The notes beneath the pieces are model-generated. The model saw only the letters and a program-made list of their open reading frames with translations, ran no database searches and had not been told where the DNA came from. 64,000 nucleotides of DNA from Paenibacillus chibensis (GTDB taxonomy: Bacteria; Bacillota; Bacilli; Paenibacillales; Paenibacillaceae): NCBI RefSeq assembly GCF_004001045.1, contig NZ_BIMK01000015.1, positions 1-64,000 on the forward strand. The letters are read 5' to 3'. Within the stretch, counting starts at the first letter, position 1. Each line of letters starts with the position of its first letter. Positions 17,319-25,616 of the stretch are shown piece after piece. The position numbers were made by a program, and so were the translations under genes.

Positions 17319-17351
17319 TTTATATTGTACTCTCTTTTTCCTTCAATACAA
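17319..17351 (-). promoter_or_regulatory. Candidate sigma-A promoter(s) of lpdV
   Basis: Two overlapping possibilities on the minus strand: TTGAAG (17341-17346), 16 bp, TATAAA (17319-17324); or TTGTAT (17346-17351), 16 bp, TACAAT (17324-17329). Both lie about 80-90 bp before the lpdV start. Confidence 0.45.
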
Positions 17352-17439
17352 ATCTTAAGGCCTGCCGAAATGGACAGAAGTTCATGAAAACGTTATGATA
17401 GGAATAAGCAAAAAAGAACGACAGGAAGGGATTTTCCAT

Positions 17440-17742
17440 ATGAAATTAATCGTTTCCCGATTCATTGCAATCCTTATACTGGTCGTACCGGGATTGATGG
17501 CAATGACAGGGTTTTTATTTATGAAGGACGCCGTATTCGCCTTCTATTCGGTCCACGGTGATGCGAGCGTAGCCCATCCCGCATTCGGCTGGGGTCATTT
17601 TCTTCTCGGCTTGCTGCTGTTCGTGGCAGGCATGAGCTTCCTCGGCGGATGGATTCTGTACCGCGACCGCAAACGGAATTACGTTGGACCGAGGTTCAAG
17701 GAAAAGCGCAAGCCGAAGCCTCCGGCGCAGCCCACGTCATAA
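17440..17742 (+). CDS. yqzF: DUF2627 (YqzF-like) membrane protein
   Basis: A 100-residue protein with two membrane helices (about residues 5-27 and 48-72), followed by a basic tail (RDRKRNYVGPRFKEKRKPKP). The two-helix layout and the RDRKRN-PRF ending match DUF2627, whose B. subtilis member yqzF also neighbours the bkd operon. The ATG at 17440 has AGGAAGGG upstream; a longer reading from 17395 has no support. No function is known to me for this family. Confidence 0.82.
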   Translation: MKLIVSRFIAILILVVPGLMAMTGFLFMKDAVFAFYSVHGDASVAHPAFGWGHFLLGLLLFVAGMSFLGGWILYRDRKRNYVGPRFKEKRKPKPPAQPTS

Positions 17743-17749
17743 ACACAGC

Positions 17750-17788
17750 AAAACCCCGCCTCAGTTTTCATATGTGGTGGGGTTTTTT
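17750..17788. terminator. Bidirectional terminator between yqzF and a convergent small gene
   Basis: Arms AAAACCCCGCC (17750-17760) and GGTGGGGTTTT (17776-17786). T-runs follow in both directions: TTTTTT on plus, TTTT on minus. Confidence 0.88.
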
Positions 17789-18125
17789 AATGTTTGCGCG
17801 TCAAATGGGATTGAGACAATATCGCCAGCGGACTGATCAGATCCGGGCCGCTTGCGATGACATCCAATGGGATATCTTCTTCTTCCTCCCGCTTCTTGTT
17901 GCCCAAGACCGGCTCCTCCGTTAATGAAGTGCTGGTCAATATCACTTTCAGTTCGTTATTGCGATTGTAAAGCACGGATTCCACCACGAAAAAGCCGGAG
18001 AGAAGAGCACCCACGACAGCAATTTGCTGCGGACTTAATTCCGTAGACGTAATCGAAGCCCGAAGGGGCTTTTTTCTTGGAGGAGCTTTGTAACCGCCCT
18101 GCGGCTTTTTTCTGGGACGCCCCAC
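17787..18125 (-). CDS. Hypothetical protein with basic N terminus
   Basis: A 112-residue protein I do not recognise. The N terminus is strongly basic and proline-rich (GRPRKKPQGGYKAPPRKKP). A moderately hydrophobic stretch follows (about 33-52, QIAVVGALLSGFFVVESVLY), then an acidic segment (KKREEEEDIPLD). The GTG start has GGGGTGAT just upstream. The hydrophobic stretch could be a short membrane segment. It shares the bidirectional terminator with yqzF. Confidence 0.6.
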   Translation of the reverse strand: MGRPRKKPQGGYKAPPRKKPLRASITSTELSPQQIAVVGALLSGFFVVESVLYNRNNELKVILTSTSLTEEPVLGNKKREEEEDIPLDVIASGPDLISPLAILSQSHLTRKH

Positions 18126-18220
18126 TTCATCACCCCACCATATCTGATGTACTTCTGATACAGCATATAACGGGAAAGCGAAATTGGTGTATCTTAAACG
18201 GAAAATAACCTTCGTTCACA

Positions 18221-18433
18221 CTATTCGTATAAAGCGTCCCTCAGCTTGGTGGACATCCTCGATTCCTTCGAAGAGCTTTTCAGAATGGTTCTCCGTAAAG
18301 CATGGTTCTGCTTCGTGGAATGGCTCAAATCCTCCAGCAGCTCATTTACGAGCGTTTGGATTTCCGGCGCCTTCTCCAGCTCCTTCGACAATTCGGCGAT
18401 TCTTTCCTTATAATGTTCAATCTTCTCAAGCAT
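18221..18433 (-). CDS. Small predicted coiled-coil protein
   Basis: A 70-residue charged protein with heptad-like spacing over residues 1-40 (LEKIEHYKERIAELSKELEK) and a Ser/Arg/Lys-rich second half. GGAGG lies 8 nt before the ATG, arguing that it is translated. No cysteine motif, signal or membrane segment. I do not recognise a family. Confidence 0.6.
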   Translation of the reverse strand: MLEKIEHYKERIAELSKELEKAPEIQTLVNELLEDLSHSTKQNHALRRTILKSSSKESRMSTKLRDALYE

Positions 18434-18612
18434 GGTTTTAACCTCCGTCGTCCTGCATTTTCATCCCTAACCTTATCACTTTCTGTCCTTTACAGCCAGT
18501 CCGCAAATGTCTATAGCCACCCCCCACGGATTGTGGTACTCTATAAAAGTCGCCATTTTTCGTGATTCTTCATCCAGTGAAGACCTGCTTCAAGTGGGAA
18601 AGGAGCATACAA

Positions 18613-19203
18613 GTGAATAGAGGACGGATTACCGTGATTACGGGACCCATGTTTAGTGAAAAATCAGGTGAACTCATCCGCAGATGCCAAAAGCTGGTGC
18701 AATATGGACGGAAAAAGCTGATCGCTTACAAGCCGGCTGAGGATCAACGGTACGCAAAAGATGAAATCGTCAGCCGGATCGGTTACCGGCTGCCGGCCAT
18801 TTCCATTCCGAAGCATCTCACTGACGAGCTCGTAGGCAAAATTCTCAGCGAAACATCCGATGCGGACGTCGTTGCTTTTGATGAGGTTCAATTCTTCAAT
18901 AAACCGATCCTCGGTCTTGTCGAAGAGCTGGCATACCGCGGCAAGCATGTGATTGTGGACGGCTTGAACATGGATTACAGGGGCAAGGAATTCGGTTTCA
19001 TCGGCGGTCTCTTGGCGATGGCCGATGACATTCAGCAGCTCACCGCCTTCTGCGCGGTTTGCGGAAGCCCCGATGCCGTCTTCACGCAACGGATCGTGAA
19101 CGGCAAACCCGCGCCGCTGGGTTCGATCATTCTGATCGGGGATTCGGACGATTACGAGCCGCGCTGCCGGAACTGCTTTGTACCTCCCCATAAAGCTCAA
19201 TAA
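18613..19203 (+). CDS. tdk: Thymidine kinase with a non-canonical P-loop
   Basis: A type II thymidine kinase of 196 residues (dT to dTMP salvage). Start GTG at 18613, 7 nt after AAAGGAG. Conserved features: the AFDEVQFF catalytic/Mg region (about 92-99), the GLNMDYRGKEFG lasso entry, and a four-cysteine zinc site (CAVCGSP ... CRNCF). The Walker A loop, normally GPMFSGKSEEL, reads GPMFSEKSGEL: the glycine before the lysine is Glu16, and a glycine appears three residues later. The rest of the enzyme is intact, so this may be a divergent or altered-activity paralogue rather than a pseudogene. Confidence 0.88.
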   Translation: MNRGRITVITGPMFSEKSGELIRRCQKLVQYGRKKLIAYKPAEDQRYAKDEIVSRIGYRLPAISIPKHLTDELVGKILSETSDADVVAFDEVQFFNKPILGLVEELAYRGKHVIVDGLNMDYRGKEFGFIGGLLAMADDIQQLTAFCAVCGSPDAVFTQRIVNGKPAPLGSIILIGDSDDYEPRCRNCFVPPHKAQ

Positions 19204-19234
19204 CAGCCGGATCGCCGGTCTGTTCTTATTTTTG
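19202..19234 (+). terminator. Terminator directly after tdk
   Basis: A short stem AACAG-CCGG pairing with CCGG-TCTGTT, followed by CTTATTTTT. It begins at the tdk stop codon. A second, stronger hairpin follows at 19245. Confidence 0.6.
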
Positions 19235-19244
19235 AGAATTACGC

Positions 19245-19284
19245 AGAGAACCCCCTTCCTGTTCAGGATAGGGGTTCTCTTTTT
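19245..19284 (+). terminator. Terminator between tdk and the convergent iol operon
   Basis: Arms AGAGAACCCC (19245-19254) and GGGGTTCTCT (19271-19280) followed by TTTTT on the plus strand. The minus-strand reading has no T-run, so how the iol operon ends is less clear. Confidence 0.85.
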
Positions 19285-19331
19285 CGTGCGTTAAGATCGA
19301 ATCCAGCATGCTTTTCCCTCGGCACGATTGC

Positions 19332-20141
19332 TTACTTCGGGTTCATGATCCACGCATGATCCGGATCGTTGTGAAACTTCCATACCCGTTTCGGGCCGGC
19401 CATCACGTTCAAATAATATACGTCATAACCGGGTGGAGCGGATACGGGGTGATACCCCTTCGGAACCAGCACCGTCTGGCCGTCGCCTACGATCAGCGTC
19501 TCATCAAGACTCCGGTCATCCGTGTATACCCTCTGCATCGCGAAGCCCTGCTCAGGCTGAACCCGGAAGTAATAAGTCTCTTCCAGCAGTGATTCGTCAG
19601 GCAGCGCGTCGCGGTCATGTTTGTGAGGGGGATAGCTGGACCAGTGGCCCGCGGGGGTGAACACTTCCACGACAAGTAGGCTGTCCGCGGATTCGGTCTC
19701 CGGCAGAATGTTGTGTATCTTTCGTTCGAGCAAGCCATATCCCCTGACTTCCGTCCCGACATCTCCGGGTTCGATCAGACGGGCATCATGCCCTCCATGT
19801 CCGGGCGCGGCGCAGACCGCGAATTCCAGCGGCGTCAACGCCAAAACCTCAACCCTGTCGTCATTCGGCACATATACGGCATATGGCGGCAGCTGTTCGA
19901 AAACGTTCATGCGCTCCCCGATCCCAAGCCATTGCTTTTGACTCGTTGTGACATCGGCTCGGCCTTGAATCAAGACTAGGCATAACTCCTGATCCCCCGT
20001 TGTTCTACTGAATGTCTGACCTTCCGCTAACTTCACCACCTGAAAGCCCACATATGTCCATCCGGCCGTTTCCGGTGTGACCGAGAGAACGACCCCGTCT
20101 TCTTCGGGACGGGCTGCCGGATGCACGATCAGCTTTGACAT
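19332..20141 (-). CDS. iolB: 5-deoxy-glucuronate isomerase IolB
   Basis: Isomerises 5-deoxy-glucuronate to 2-deoxy-5-keto-gluconate in myo-inositol catabolism. It has 269 residues with the KduI/IolB double-cupin fold: metal-ligand segment SSYPPHKHDRD with a later Glu (LLEETYYFR), and a distal histidine in VLVPKGYHPVSAPPGYDVYYLN. It is the last gene of the iol operon, 28 bp after iolG. Family-typical length. Confidence 0.94.
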   Translation of the reverse strand: MSKLIVHPAARPEEDGVVLSVTPETAGWTYVGFQVVKLAEGQTFSRTTGDQELCLVLIQGRADVTTSQKQWLGIGERMNVFEQLPPYAVYVPNDDRVEVLALTPLEFAVCAAPGHGGHDARLIEPGDVGTEVRGYGLLERKIHNILPETESADSLLVVEVFTPAGHWSSYPPHKHDRDALPDESLLEETYYFRVQPEQGFAMQRVYTDDRSLDETLIVGDGQTVLVPKGYHPVSAPPGYDVYYLNVMAGPKRVWKFHNDPDHAWIMNPK

Positions 20142-20168
20142 CGGCCTCTCTCCTTTCCCCGTGAGGGT

Positions 20169-21215
20169 TCAATTCGCTGAAATACCCGCTGATTCGCTTA
20201 ATGGATGAATTTCGTCGATCCGTACCGGTCTTCCATAATGCAATGACCATTTGGCCGCAAGTGCGGCCCGTTCCGCTTGAAGGCCGTCGTTTCCGTTAAC
20301 GGACAGCGGCGTTTGGTTCAATATCGATTCGATAAACGCATGTACCTCATCCCGGTAAGCCTGTTCATACCGCTCAAGGAAAAAATGAAGCGGTTTGTCG
20401 CGCGTGACCCCTTCGGCCGTACTGATCACCACGGTGTTCGGATAATCATTCGTGACGGATGCATTTCCCTGAGATCCAAACACTTCAACCCTCTGGTCAT
20501 AACCGTATACCGCCTGCCGGCTGTTATCAATAACGCCCAGCGCACCGTTTGCGAAGCGAAGCGTGACGATTGCCGTGTCGACATCGCCGTATTGGCTGAA
20601 CAGCGGATTGATGAGCACGTTTCCGGTGGCATACACTTCTTCGATCTCGCTGCCCGAGATGAACCGGGCCATGTCAAAATCATGAATCATCATGTCCATG
20701 AATATGCCGCCCGATACTTTAACATAGTCCGGATGCGGCGGACTGGGGTCGCGCGAAGTAATTTTGATGACATGCGGATCGCCGATAGTGCCGTTCTGGA
20801 CATGCTCCCTCAAACGCATGAAATTATGATCGAAGCGGCGGTTAAAGCCGACCTGCAGTTGGATGCCCGCCTGGCGGACCACCTCAAGCGCTCGGCCGGT
20901 CGAAGCCAAATCCATGCTTACCGGCTTTTCGCAAAATACATGCTTACCGGCTTGTGCCGCCTGCTCGATTAATGGAACATGCGTATCCGTGGATGAACAA
21001 ATGAATACCGCGTCGATGTCCGGGCTTCCAATCAAGTCGTCGCTGTTCGCGTAAATCCGTTCAATATTCCTCGCGGAGCACCACGCCTGCAGTTCCGGAC
21101 CGCAAAATAAATCGCTCATGGCAATGACCTCTACCTCGTTCATTTTCATCAAATGGTCCGCATGAATCTTGCCGATTCGGCCTGCTCCGATAATACCGAC
21201 TTTTACTTTTCCCAC
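20169..21215 (-). CDS. iolG: Inositol 2-dehydrogenase IolG (Gfo/Idh/MocA family)
   Basis: Oxidises myo-inositol to scyllo-inosose with NAD+. It has 348 residues: a Rossmann GIIGAGRIGKIHA at the N terminus, the catalytic-lysine motif CEKPVS (about 96-101), and the Asp/His pair in DMMIHDFDMAR (about 172-182). Some relatives act on other polyols, but the iol neighbours make inositol the best choice. It overlaps iolJ by 13 bp. Confidence 0.92.
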   Translation of the reverse strand: MGKVKVGIIGAGRIGKIHADHLMKMNEVEVIAMSDLFCGPELQAWCSARNIERIYANSDDLIGSPDIDAVFICSSTDTHVPLIEQAAQAGKHVFCEKPVSMDLASTGRALEVVRQAGIQLQVGFNRRFDHNFMRLREHVQNGTIGDPHVIKITSRDPSPPHPDYVKVSGGIFMDMMIHDFDMARFISGSEIEEVYATGNVLINPLFSQYGDVDTAIVTLRFANGALGVIDNSRQAVYGYDQRVEVFGSQGNASVTNDYPNTVVISTAEGVTRDKPLHFFLERYEQAYRDEVHAFIESILNQTPLSVNGNDGLQAERAALAAKWSLHYGRPVRIDEIHPLSESAGISAN

Positions 21216-22090
21216 CGCTTGCTTCCTCCCGCTTTACCTGAACTTCCGAAGAGGTTCATTTTTAATTGGACGGACTCCTTGATCGCTTTCTTGGCCGGTA
21301 TGAGATATTCCCGCGGATCGTAAGTACGGGGATGTTCTTCCAGGTACTGGCGGACCGCCTCCGTAAATGCCGCTTGATTATCGGTGTTTACATTTATTTT
21401 ACTGGTGCCCAGCTTGATTGCCTGCACAATTTCATTTTCAGGCAGTCCGCTGCCTCCGTGAAGCACGAGCGGCAGGCCCGTCAAGTCTCGAATCTCAGCC
21501 ATTCTCTCAAAACCGAGCCGGGGCTGCCCCCGGTATGGCCCATGCACCGATCCGAGGGCCGGCGCCAGGCAATCGATCCCGGTATCCCGGGCAAGCCGGA
21601 GACATTCCTCCGGAACTGCATATTGTCCGTCTTTGTCTTCAATGACCAGATCGTCTTCCCTTCCGGTAATGCGCCCGAGCTCTGCTTCAACTGTTGCCCC
21701 TCGCGCATGGGCAGCCTTAACGACCGATTTCGTGATCTCGATATTCTGCTCCAGCGGGGCATGGGATGCATCGATCATGACCGACGTAAAGCCCGCTTTC
21801 AAGGCAAGTCCGCAGATTTCATCCGTGGATCCATGATCCAAATGCAGAGCGACGGGCACGGTGATTCGGTCATATTCCATCAAACTCCGTACGATCCCCG
21901 CAATACAGGGCAAGCCCCCCATATAAGGAATGTATGCTTCGCTGACCCCCAGGATAACCGGGGACTCCGATTCCTGGGCTGCCGTAAGAATAGCCTCGGT
22001 AAATTCGAGATTGACCAGATTAAATTGACCTATGGCATATCCGCCTGCCAAAGCATCCGACAGCATTTCCTTCATTGATACCAGTGCCAT
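21203..22090 (-). CDS. iolJ: 6-phospho-5-dehydro-2-deoxy-D-gluconate aldolase IolJ (class II)
   Basis: Cleaves 2-deoxy-5-keto-gluconate 6-phosphate to malonate semialdehyde and dihydroxyacetone phosphate. A zinc class II aldolase of 295 residues: VALHLDHGSTDE (metal His and catalytic Asp), a Glu in TVEAELGRITGRED, SVHGPYRGQP and LVLHGGSGLP. The ATG at 22090 follows AGGAGG; a longer reading to 22120 is unsupported. Distinguished from fructose-bisphosphate aldolase mainly by its place among iol genes. Confidence 0.88.
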   Translation of the reverse strand: MALVSMKEMLSDALAGGYAIGQFNLVNLEFTEAILTAAQESESPVILGVSEAYIPYMGGLPCIAGIVRSLMEYDRITVPVALHLDHGSTDEICGLALKAGFTSVMIDASHAPLEQNIEITKSVVKAAHARGATVEAELGRITGREDDLVIEDKDGQYAVPEECLRLARDTGIDCLAPALGSVHGPYRGQPRLGFERMAEIRDLTGLPLVLHGGSGLPENEIVQAIKLGTSKINVNTDNQAAFTEAVRQYLEEHPRTYDPREYLIPAKKAIKESVQLKMNLFGSSGKAGGSKRWEK

Positions 22091-22136
22091 ATTCGTCCTC
22101 CTACCCGTCGGGTGATTCAAGTGGGTTTACAATCAT

Positions 22137-23588
22137 TCACCAACGGGAAGTGACCATTTTCTTCCGGGTGTAAAATTCCACGCCATCCGTTCCGTTGGCA
22201 TGCAAATCGCCATAAAACGATTTCTTCCAGCCCGAGAAAGGGAAGAACGCCATCGGGGCCGGAACACCTAAATTGATCCCCAGCATGCCCGAATCGATTT
22301 CATCGCGGAACTGTTTGACGCTGCTCCCGTTCTGCGTAAACAAGCAAGCGCCATTGGCAAATTCGGAGGCATTCGCGACTTCGATCGCCTCCTCCAGCGA
22401 TTCAGCGCGCATAACGGACAGGACAGGGGAAAAAATTTCATCCTTCCAGATGACCATGTTCCGCTGCACCTGGTCGAATATCGTCGGCCCGACAAAATAC
22501 CCCGTCCCGCAAGCCTCCTGATCCTCACGTCCGTCGCGGATAATCCGCGCCCCTTCCTTCTCACCGATTTCGATATACGATAACGTCCGCTCCTTATGAG
22601 GACCCCGAATGACCGGACCGAGGAATACGCCTTCATCTTTCCCGTTACCAATCGTAAGAAGATCGGCTGCGGCCTTCAGCCGCTCAACCAGTTCATCGCC
22701 GATCCCGCCGACCGCCACGACCACGGAACAGGCCATACAGCGCTCGCCTGCTGAACCAAAAGCGGCATTCACGATCTCCTTGACTGCCAAATCGAGGTTC
22801 GCGTCGGGGAGAACGATGGAGTGGTTCTTGGCTCCTGCAAGCGCCTGTACCCGTTTGCCATGGGCCGTTGCCGTCTTATAAACGTATTCGGCGACGGGCT
22901 GGGAACCGACAAAGGATATCGCCTTAATGTCCGGATGCTCCAGCAAACCGTTGACGACTTCGCGCGCGCCATGGACAATGTTCAGCACCCCGTCCGGCAG
23001 GCCGGCTTGCTTAAACAGCTCTGCCAGGCGCCCTGCCAGAAGCGGTGTCCGTTCAGAAGGCTTCAGCACGAAGGTGTTGCCGCAGGCAACAGCCAGCGGA
23101 AACATCCAGCAGGGCACCATCATCGGAAAATTAAATGGCGTGATCCCTCCAATGACACCCACCGGATAACGGTACATGCCCGATTCCAGATTCGATGCGA
23201 TATCGGGAATTTGTTTGCCCATCATAAGCGATGGAGCGCCAGCCGCGAATTCAACGCATTCGATACCGCGGAGGACCTCACCATAGGCCTCTCCTGTGCT
23301 TTTCCCGTTCTCCCGGGTGACGATTTCGGCAAGTTCCTCCCAATGATCGATCAACAATTGCTGGTATTTAAATAAAATCCTGGCCCGCTTGGGTACCGGC
23401 GTTCGGCTCCAGCTCGGAAACGCGGCTTTGGCGGCAGTGACGGCCCTATCCACATCCTCCTTCGTAGAGAGCGGGACGAGAGCCAATACCTCCTCTGTCG
23501 CCGGGTTATATACGGGTTCAGTGGCTGTGGCCGCAGAATCGACCCATTCACCGCCAATCCAATTTCCTAATCTATTCGTCATTGTCAT
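22137..23588 (-). CDS. iolA: Methylmalonate/malonate-semialdehyde dehydrogenase IolA
   Basis: CoA-acylating aldehyde dehydrogenase that turns malonate semialdehyde into acetyl-CoA and CO2, the last step of the inositol pathway. It has 483 residues from the ATG at 23588 (AAAGGAG upstream). Visible are the NAD-binding region, the catalytic cysteine in [17 protein letters not shown] (about residue 285) and the C-terminal [18 protein letters not shown] typical of this subfamily. It lies between iolC and iolJ. Confidence 0.94.
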   Translation of the reverse strand: MTMTNRLGNWIGGEWVDSAATATEPVYNPATEEVLALVPLSTKEDVDRAVTAAKAAFPSWSRTPVPKRARILFKYQQLLIDHWEELAEIVTRENGKSTGEAYGEVLRGIECVEFAAGAPSLMMGKQIPDIASNLESGMYRYPVGVIGGITPFNFPMMVPCWMFPLAVACGNTFVLKPSERTPLLAGRLAELFKQAGLPDGVLNIVHGAREVVNGLLEHPDIKAISFVGSQPVAEYVYKTATAHGKRVQALAGAKNHSIVLPDANLDLAVKEIVNAAFGSAGERCMACSVVVAVGGIGDELVERLKAAADLLTIGNGKDEGVFLGPVIRGPHKERTLSYIEIGEKEGARIIRDGREDQEACGTGYFVGPTIFDQVQRNMVIWKDEIFSPVLSVMRAESLEEAIEVANASEFANGACLFTQNGSSVKQFRDEIDSGMLGINLGVPAPMAFFPFSGWKKSFYGDLHANGTDGVEFYTRKKMVTSRW

Positions 23589-23630
23589 GTTTCTCCTTTC
23601 CTGCCATTCATGCGCTTTCAATGATTCGGT

Positions 23631-24635
23631 TCATTTTACTTCTTCGCGCTTGGACTGCTCGATAAAGCGCTGCACCTGCTCTGCAGTCGGCATTGCGTCC
23701 GAGCAGCTGTGGCTGGAAATGACGATGTTCGCCGCTGCGCTTCCATGTTCCATGCTGTTCCCGATCGTCCATCCCTGCAGCATGCCGTATAGAAATCCCG
23801 CTGCATAAGCGTCGCCGGCTCCAAAGGTCTTCACGACGTTTGCCGGAAAGCTTCTTGCCCTGTGCTCGCTGCCATTCCTCGCATAGGCGATGGAGCCTTC
23901 CTTGCCATGTTTGATAATGACGATCTGAGCGGAATGATCGAACCATTTGCCTGCCGTAATCCGGTCCAGGTGAGCCGGGTTGTCCTCAAAGCGCTCCATG
24001 ATATCGAACTCCTCACGGGTGCCAATGATCACATCGCATTTCTCTGCGGCCAGATTGTAATAGACGGCCGTCTCTTCCGCGGATGTCCATGTATATGGCC
24101 TGTAATCAATATCAAAAGCAATGACTACTCCATGTTTTTTGGCATACTGCAGGGCCAAGAACACGGCTTCGCGTGAAGGGCTCTTCGCAAGCGCCGTACC
24201 GGAGATCAGGAGCATTTTCGCTTGGGCGATCAGCTCTTCACGGACTTCGCCCGGCTGCAGATTCAGATCAGCCGCATGGTCGCGGTACATGAGAATACTG
24301 CAATCCGTCGGGCTTTTGATCTCGGTAAAAGCGAGACCCGTGACGGCTCCGGTCCGGTCCGTAACCACATTCGAGGTACCGATGCCATTGCGTTCCAAAT
24401 ACTGGACGATAAAGCGTCCCATTTGATCGTCTGAGACTTTGCCGACAAAGGCACATCTCTTGCCCAGTCTCGACATTCCTATGGTGATGTTAGCCGGAGA
24501 CCCGCCGACATACTTGGTAAACGTAACGGTCTCTTCCATCGGGCGGTTAATCTCATTCGCGTTCAAATCGACGCAGAGGCGTCCGATTGCCACGAAATCA
24601 AGCGGTTTGTCGGCATGAAAAGACAGATAAGTCAT
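23631..24635 (-). CDS. iolC: 5-dehydro-2-deoxygluconokinase IolC
   Basis: A PfkB-family kinase (334 residues) phosphorylating 2-deoxy-5-keto-gluconate at position 6. Motifs: KYVGGSPANITIGMSRLG near residue 40 and the C-terminal PfkB signature KTFGAGDAYAAGFLYGML, with the catalytic Asp in GAGD. The gene starts 40 bp after iolE and its product feeds IolJ, encoded two genes downstream. Confidence 0.93.
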   Translation of the reverse strand: MTYLSFHADKPLDFVAIGRLCVDLNANEINRPMEETVTFTKYVGGSPANITIGMSRLGKRCAFVGKVSDDQMGRFIVQYLERNGIGTSNVVTDRTGAVTGLAFTEIKSPTDCSILMYRDHAADLNLQPGEVREELIAQAKMLLISGTALAKSPSREAVFLALQYAKKHGVVIAFDIDYRPYTWTSAEETAVYYNLAAEKCDVIIGTREEFDIMERFEDNPAHLDRITAGKWFDHSAQIVIIKHGKEGSIAYARNGSEHRARSFPANVVKTFGAGDAYAAGFLYGMLQGWTIGNSMEHGSAAANIVISSHSCSDAMPTAEQVQRFIEQSKREEVK

Positions 24636-24675
24636 AGCTTCACAACCTTCTTTCCAGCGAAATTACGAATCGCCT

Positions 24676-25602
24676 TCATGTATGAGTCTGATAGATCCTG
24701 TCGATCACGTTCCCTATATATTCCAGAGATTTGGCAGCATATTCGCGAGCCGGATGAACCGCAGGATCCTGTTCTCCTTCAAGCATGGCCCAGCCGGAGT
24801 AATTCATGTCCAGCAATTCCCTGAATATCGGATCGAAATCGATGCAACCGTCTCCAGGAACTGTAAAAACGCCTTTACGGATGCAGGTAACGAAATCAGA
24901 GCCTTCCTTACGAGCTTCCTCCAGAACCGCCTCGCGGATATCCTTCAAATGGACGTAAGCAATCCGGTTCCGGTGTTTTCTAAGCATAGCCAGCGGGTCT
25001 CCTCCGCCGTAATAGGCATGACCGGTATCGAACAGCAGGTAGACCAGCGACGGGTCTGTCATCTCCATCAGACGGTCAACCTCTTCTGGCGATTCGATGA
25101 CCGTTCCGCCATGATGATGGTATGTCAGCTTAAGACCATGCTGGAGAGCTATTGCCCCTGCTTGATTCAGTCCATCCGCAAGCTGCTCCCATCCCCGTTC
25201 ATCCAGCCGCTGGACTTCCTTTTCGACGGGCGTTCTTCTCGGATCAAAATGAAGCGATCCTCCGATTTCGCAGGTGCTGATGACGGTGCTCCCCAAATCA
25301 CGGAGAAATTCCGCGTGTTTACGGTAATGTTCCAGTTCCGAGTCACGCCAGGCGGAATCCGTGAACAAGACGGACTTCCACTGGGATACAAGCCGGATTC
25401 CCCGATTGGACAGTTCTGTTTTTAACAGGCTCGGTTCCTTCGGAAACTTGCGTCCCATTTCGGTGCCTGTCAGCCCTAACGCTTGGATGTCATCCACGAT
25501 CTGCTCGAAGGTGGTATGATCTCCATGCTCCCGCACATCCTCGCCGACCCAGTTAATAGGATGAATTCCCAGGCGGAAAGGCAGTGTCCTCAGATTCCCC
25601 AT
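24676..25602 (-). CDS. iolE: myo-inosose-2 dehydratase IolE
   Basis: Dehydrates scyllo-inosose to the diketone used by IolD. A xylose-isomerase-like TIM barrel of 308 residues, beginning LPFRLGIHPINWVGED. Metal-site elements are seen as TYHHHGGTVIES, LLFDTGHAYYGGGDP and YVHLKDIR. The ATG at 25602 follows AGAGGAGG; a longer frame reaching 25719 runs into the end of iolD and is not supported. Confidence 0.92.
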   Translation of the reverse strand: MGNLRTLPFRLGIHPINWVGEDVREHGDHTTFEQIVDDIQALGLTGTEMGRKFPKEPSLLKTELSNRGIRLVSQWKSVLFTDSAWRDSELEHYRKHAEFLRDLGSTVISTCEIGGSLHFDPRRTPVEKEVQRLDERGWEQLADGLNQAGAIALQHGLKLTYHHHGGTVIESPEEVDRLMEMTDPSLVYLLFDTGHAYYGGGDPLAMLRKHRNRIAYVHLKDIREAVLEEARKEGSDFVTCIRKGVFTVPGDGCIDFDPIFRELLDMNYSGWAMLEGEQDPAVHPAREYAAKSLEYIGNVIDRIYQTHT

Positions 25603-25616
25603 TTGTCTGTCCTCCT

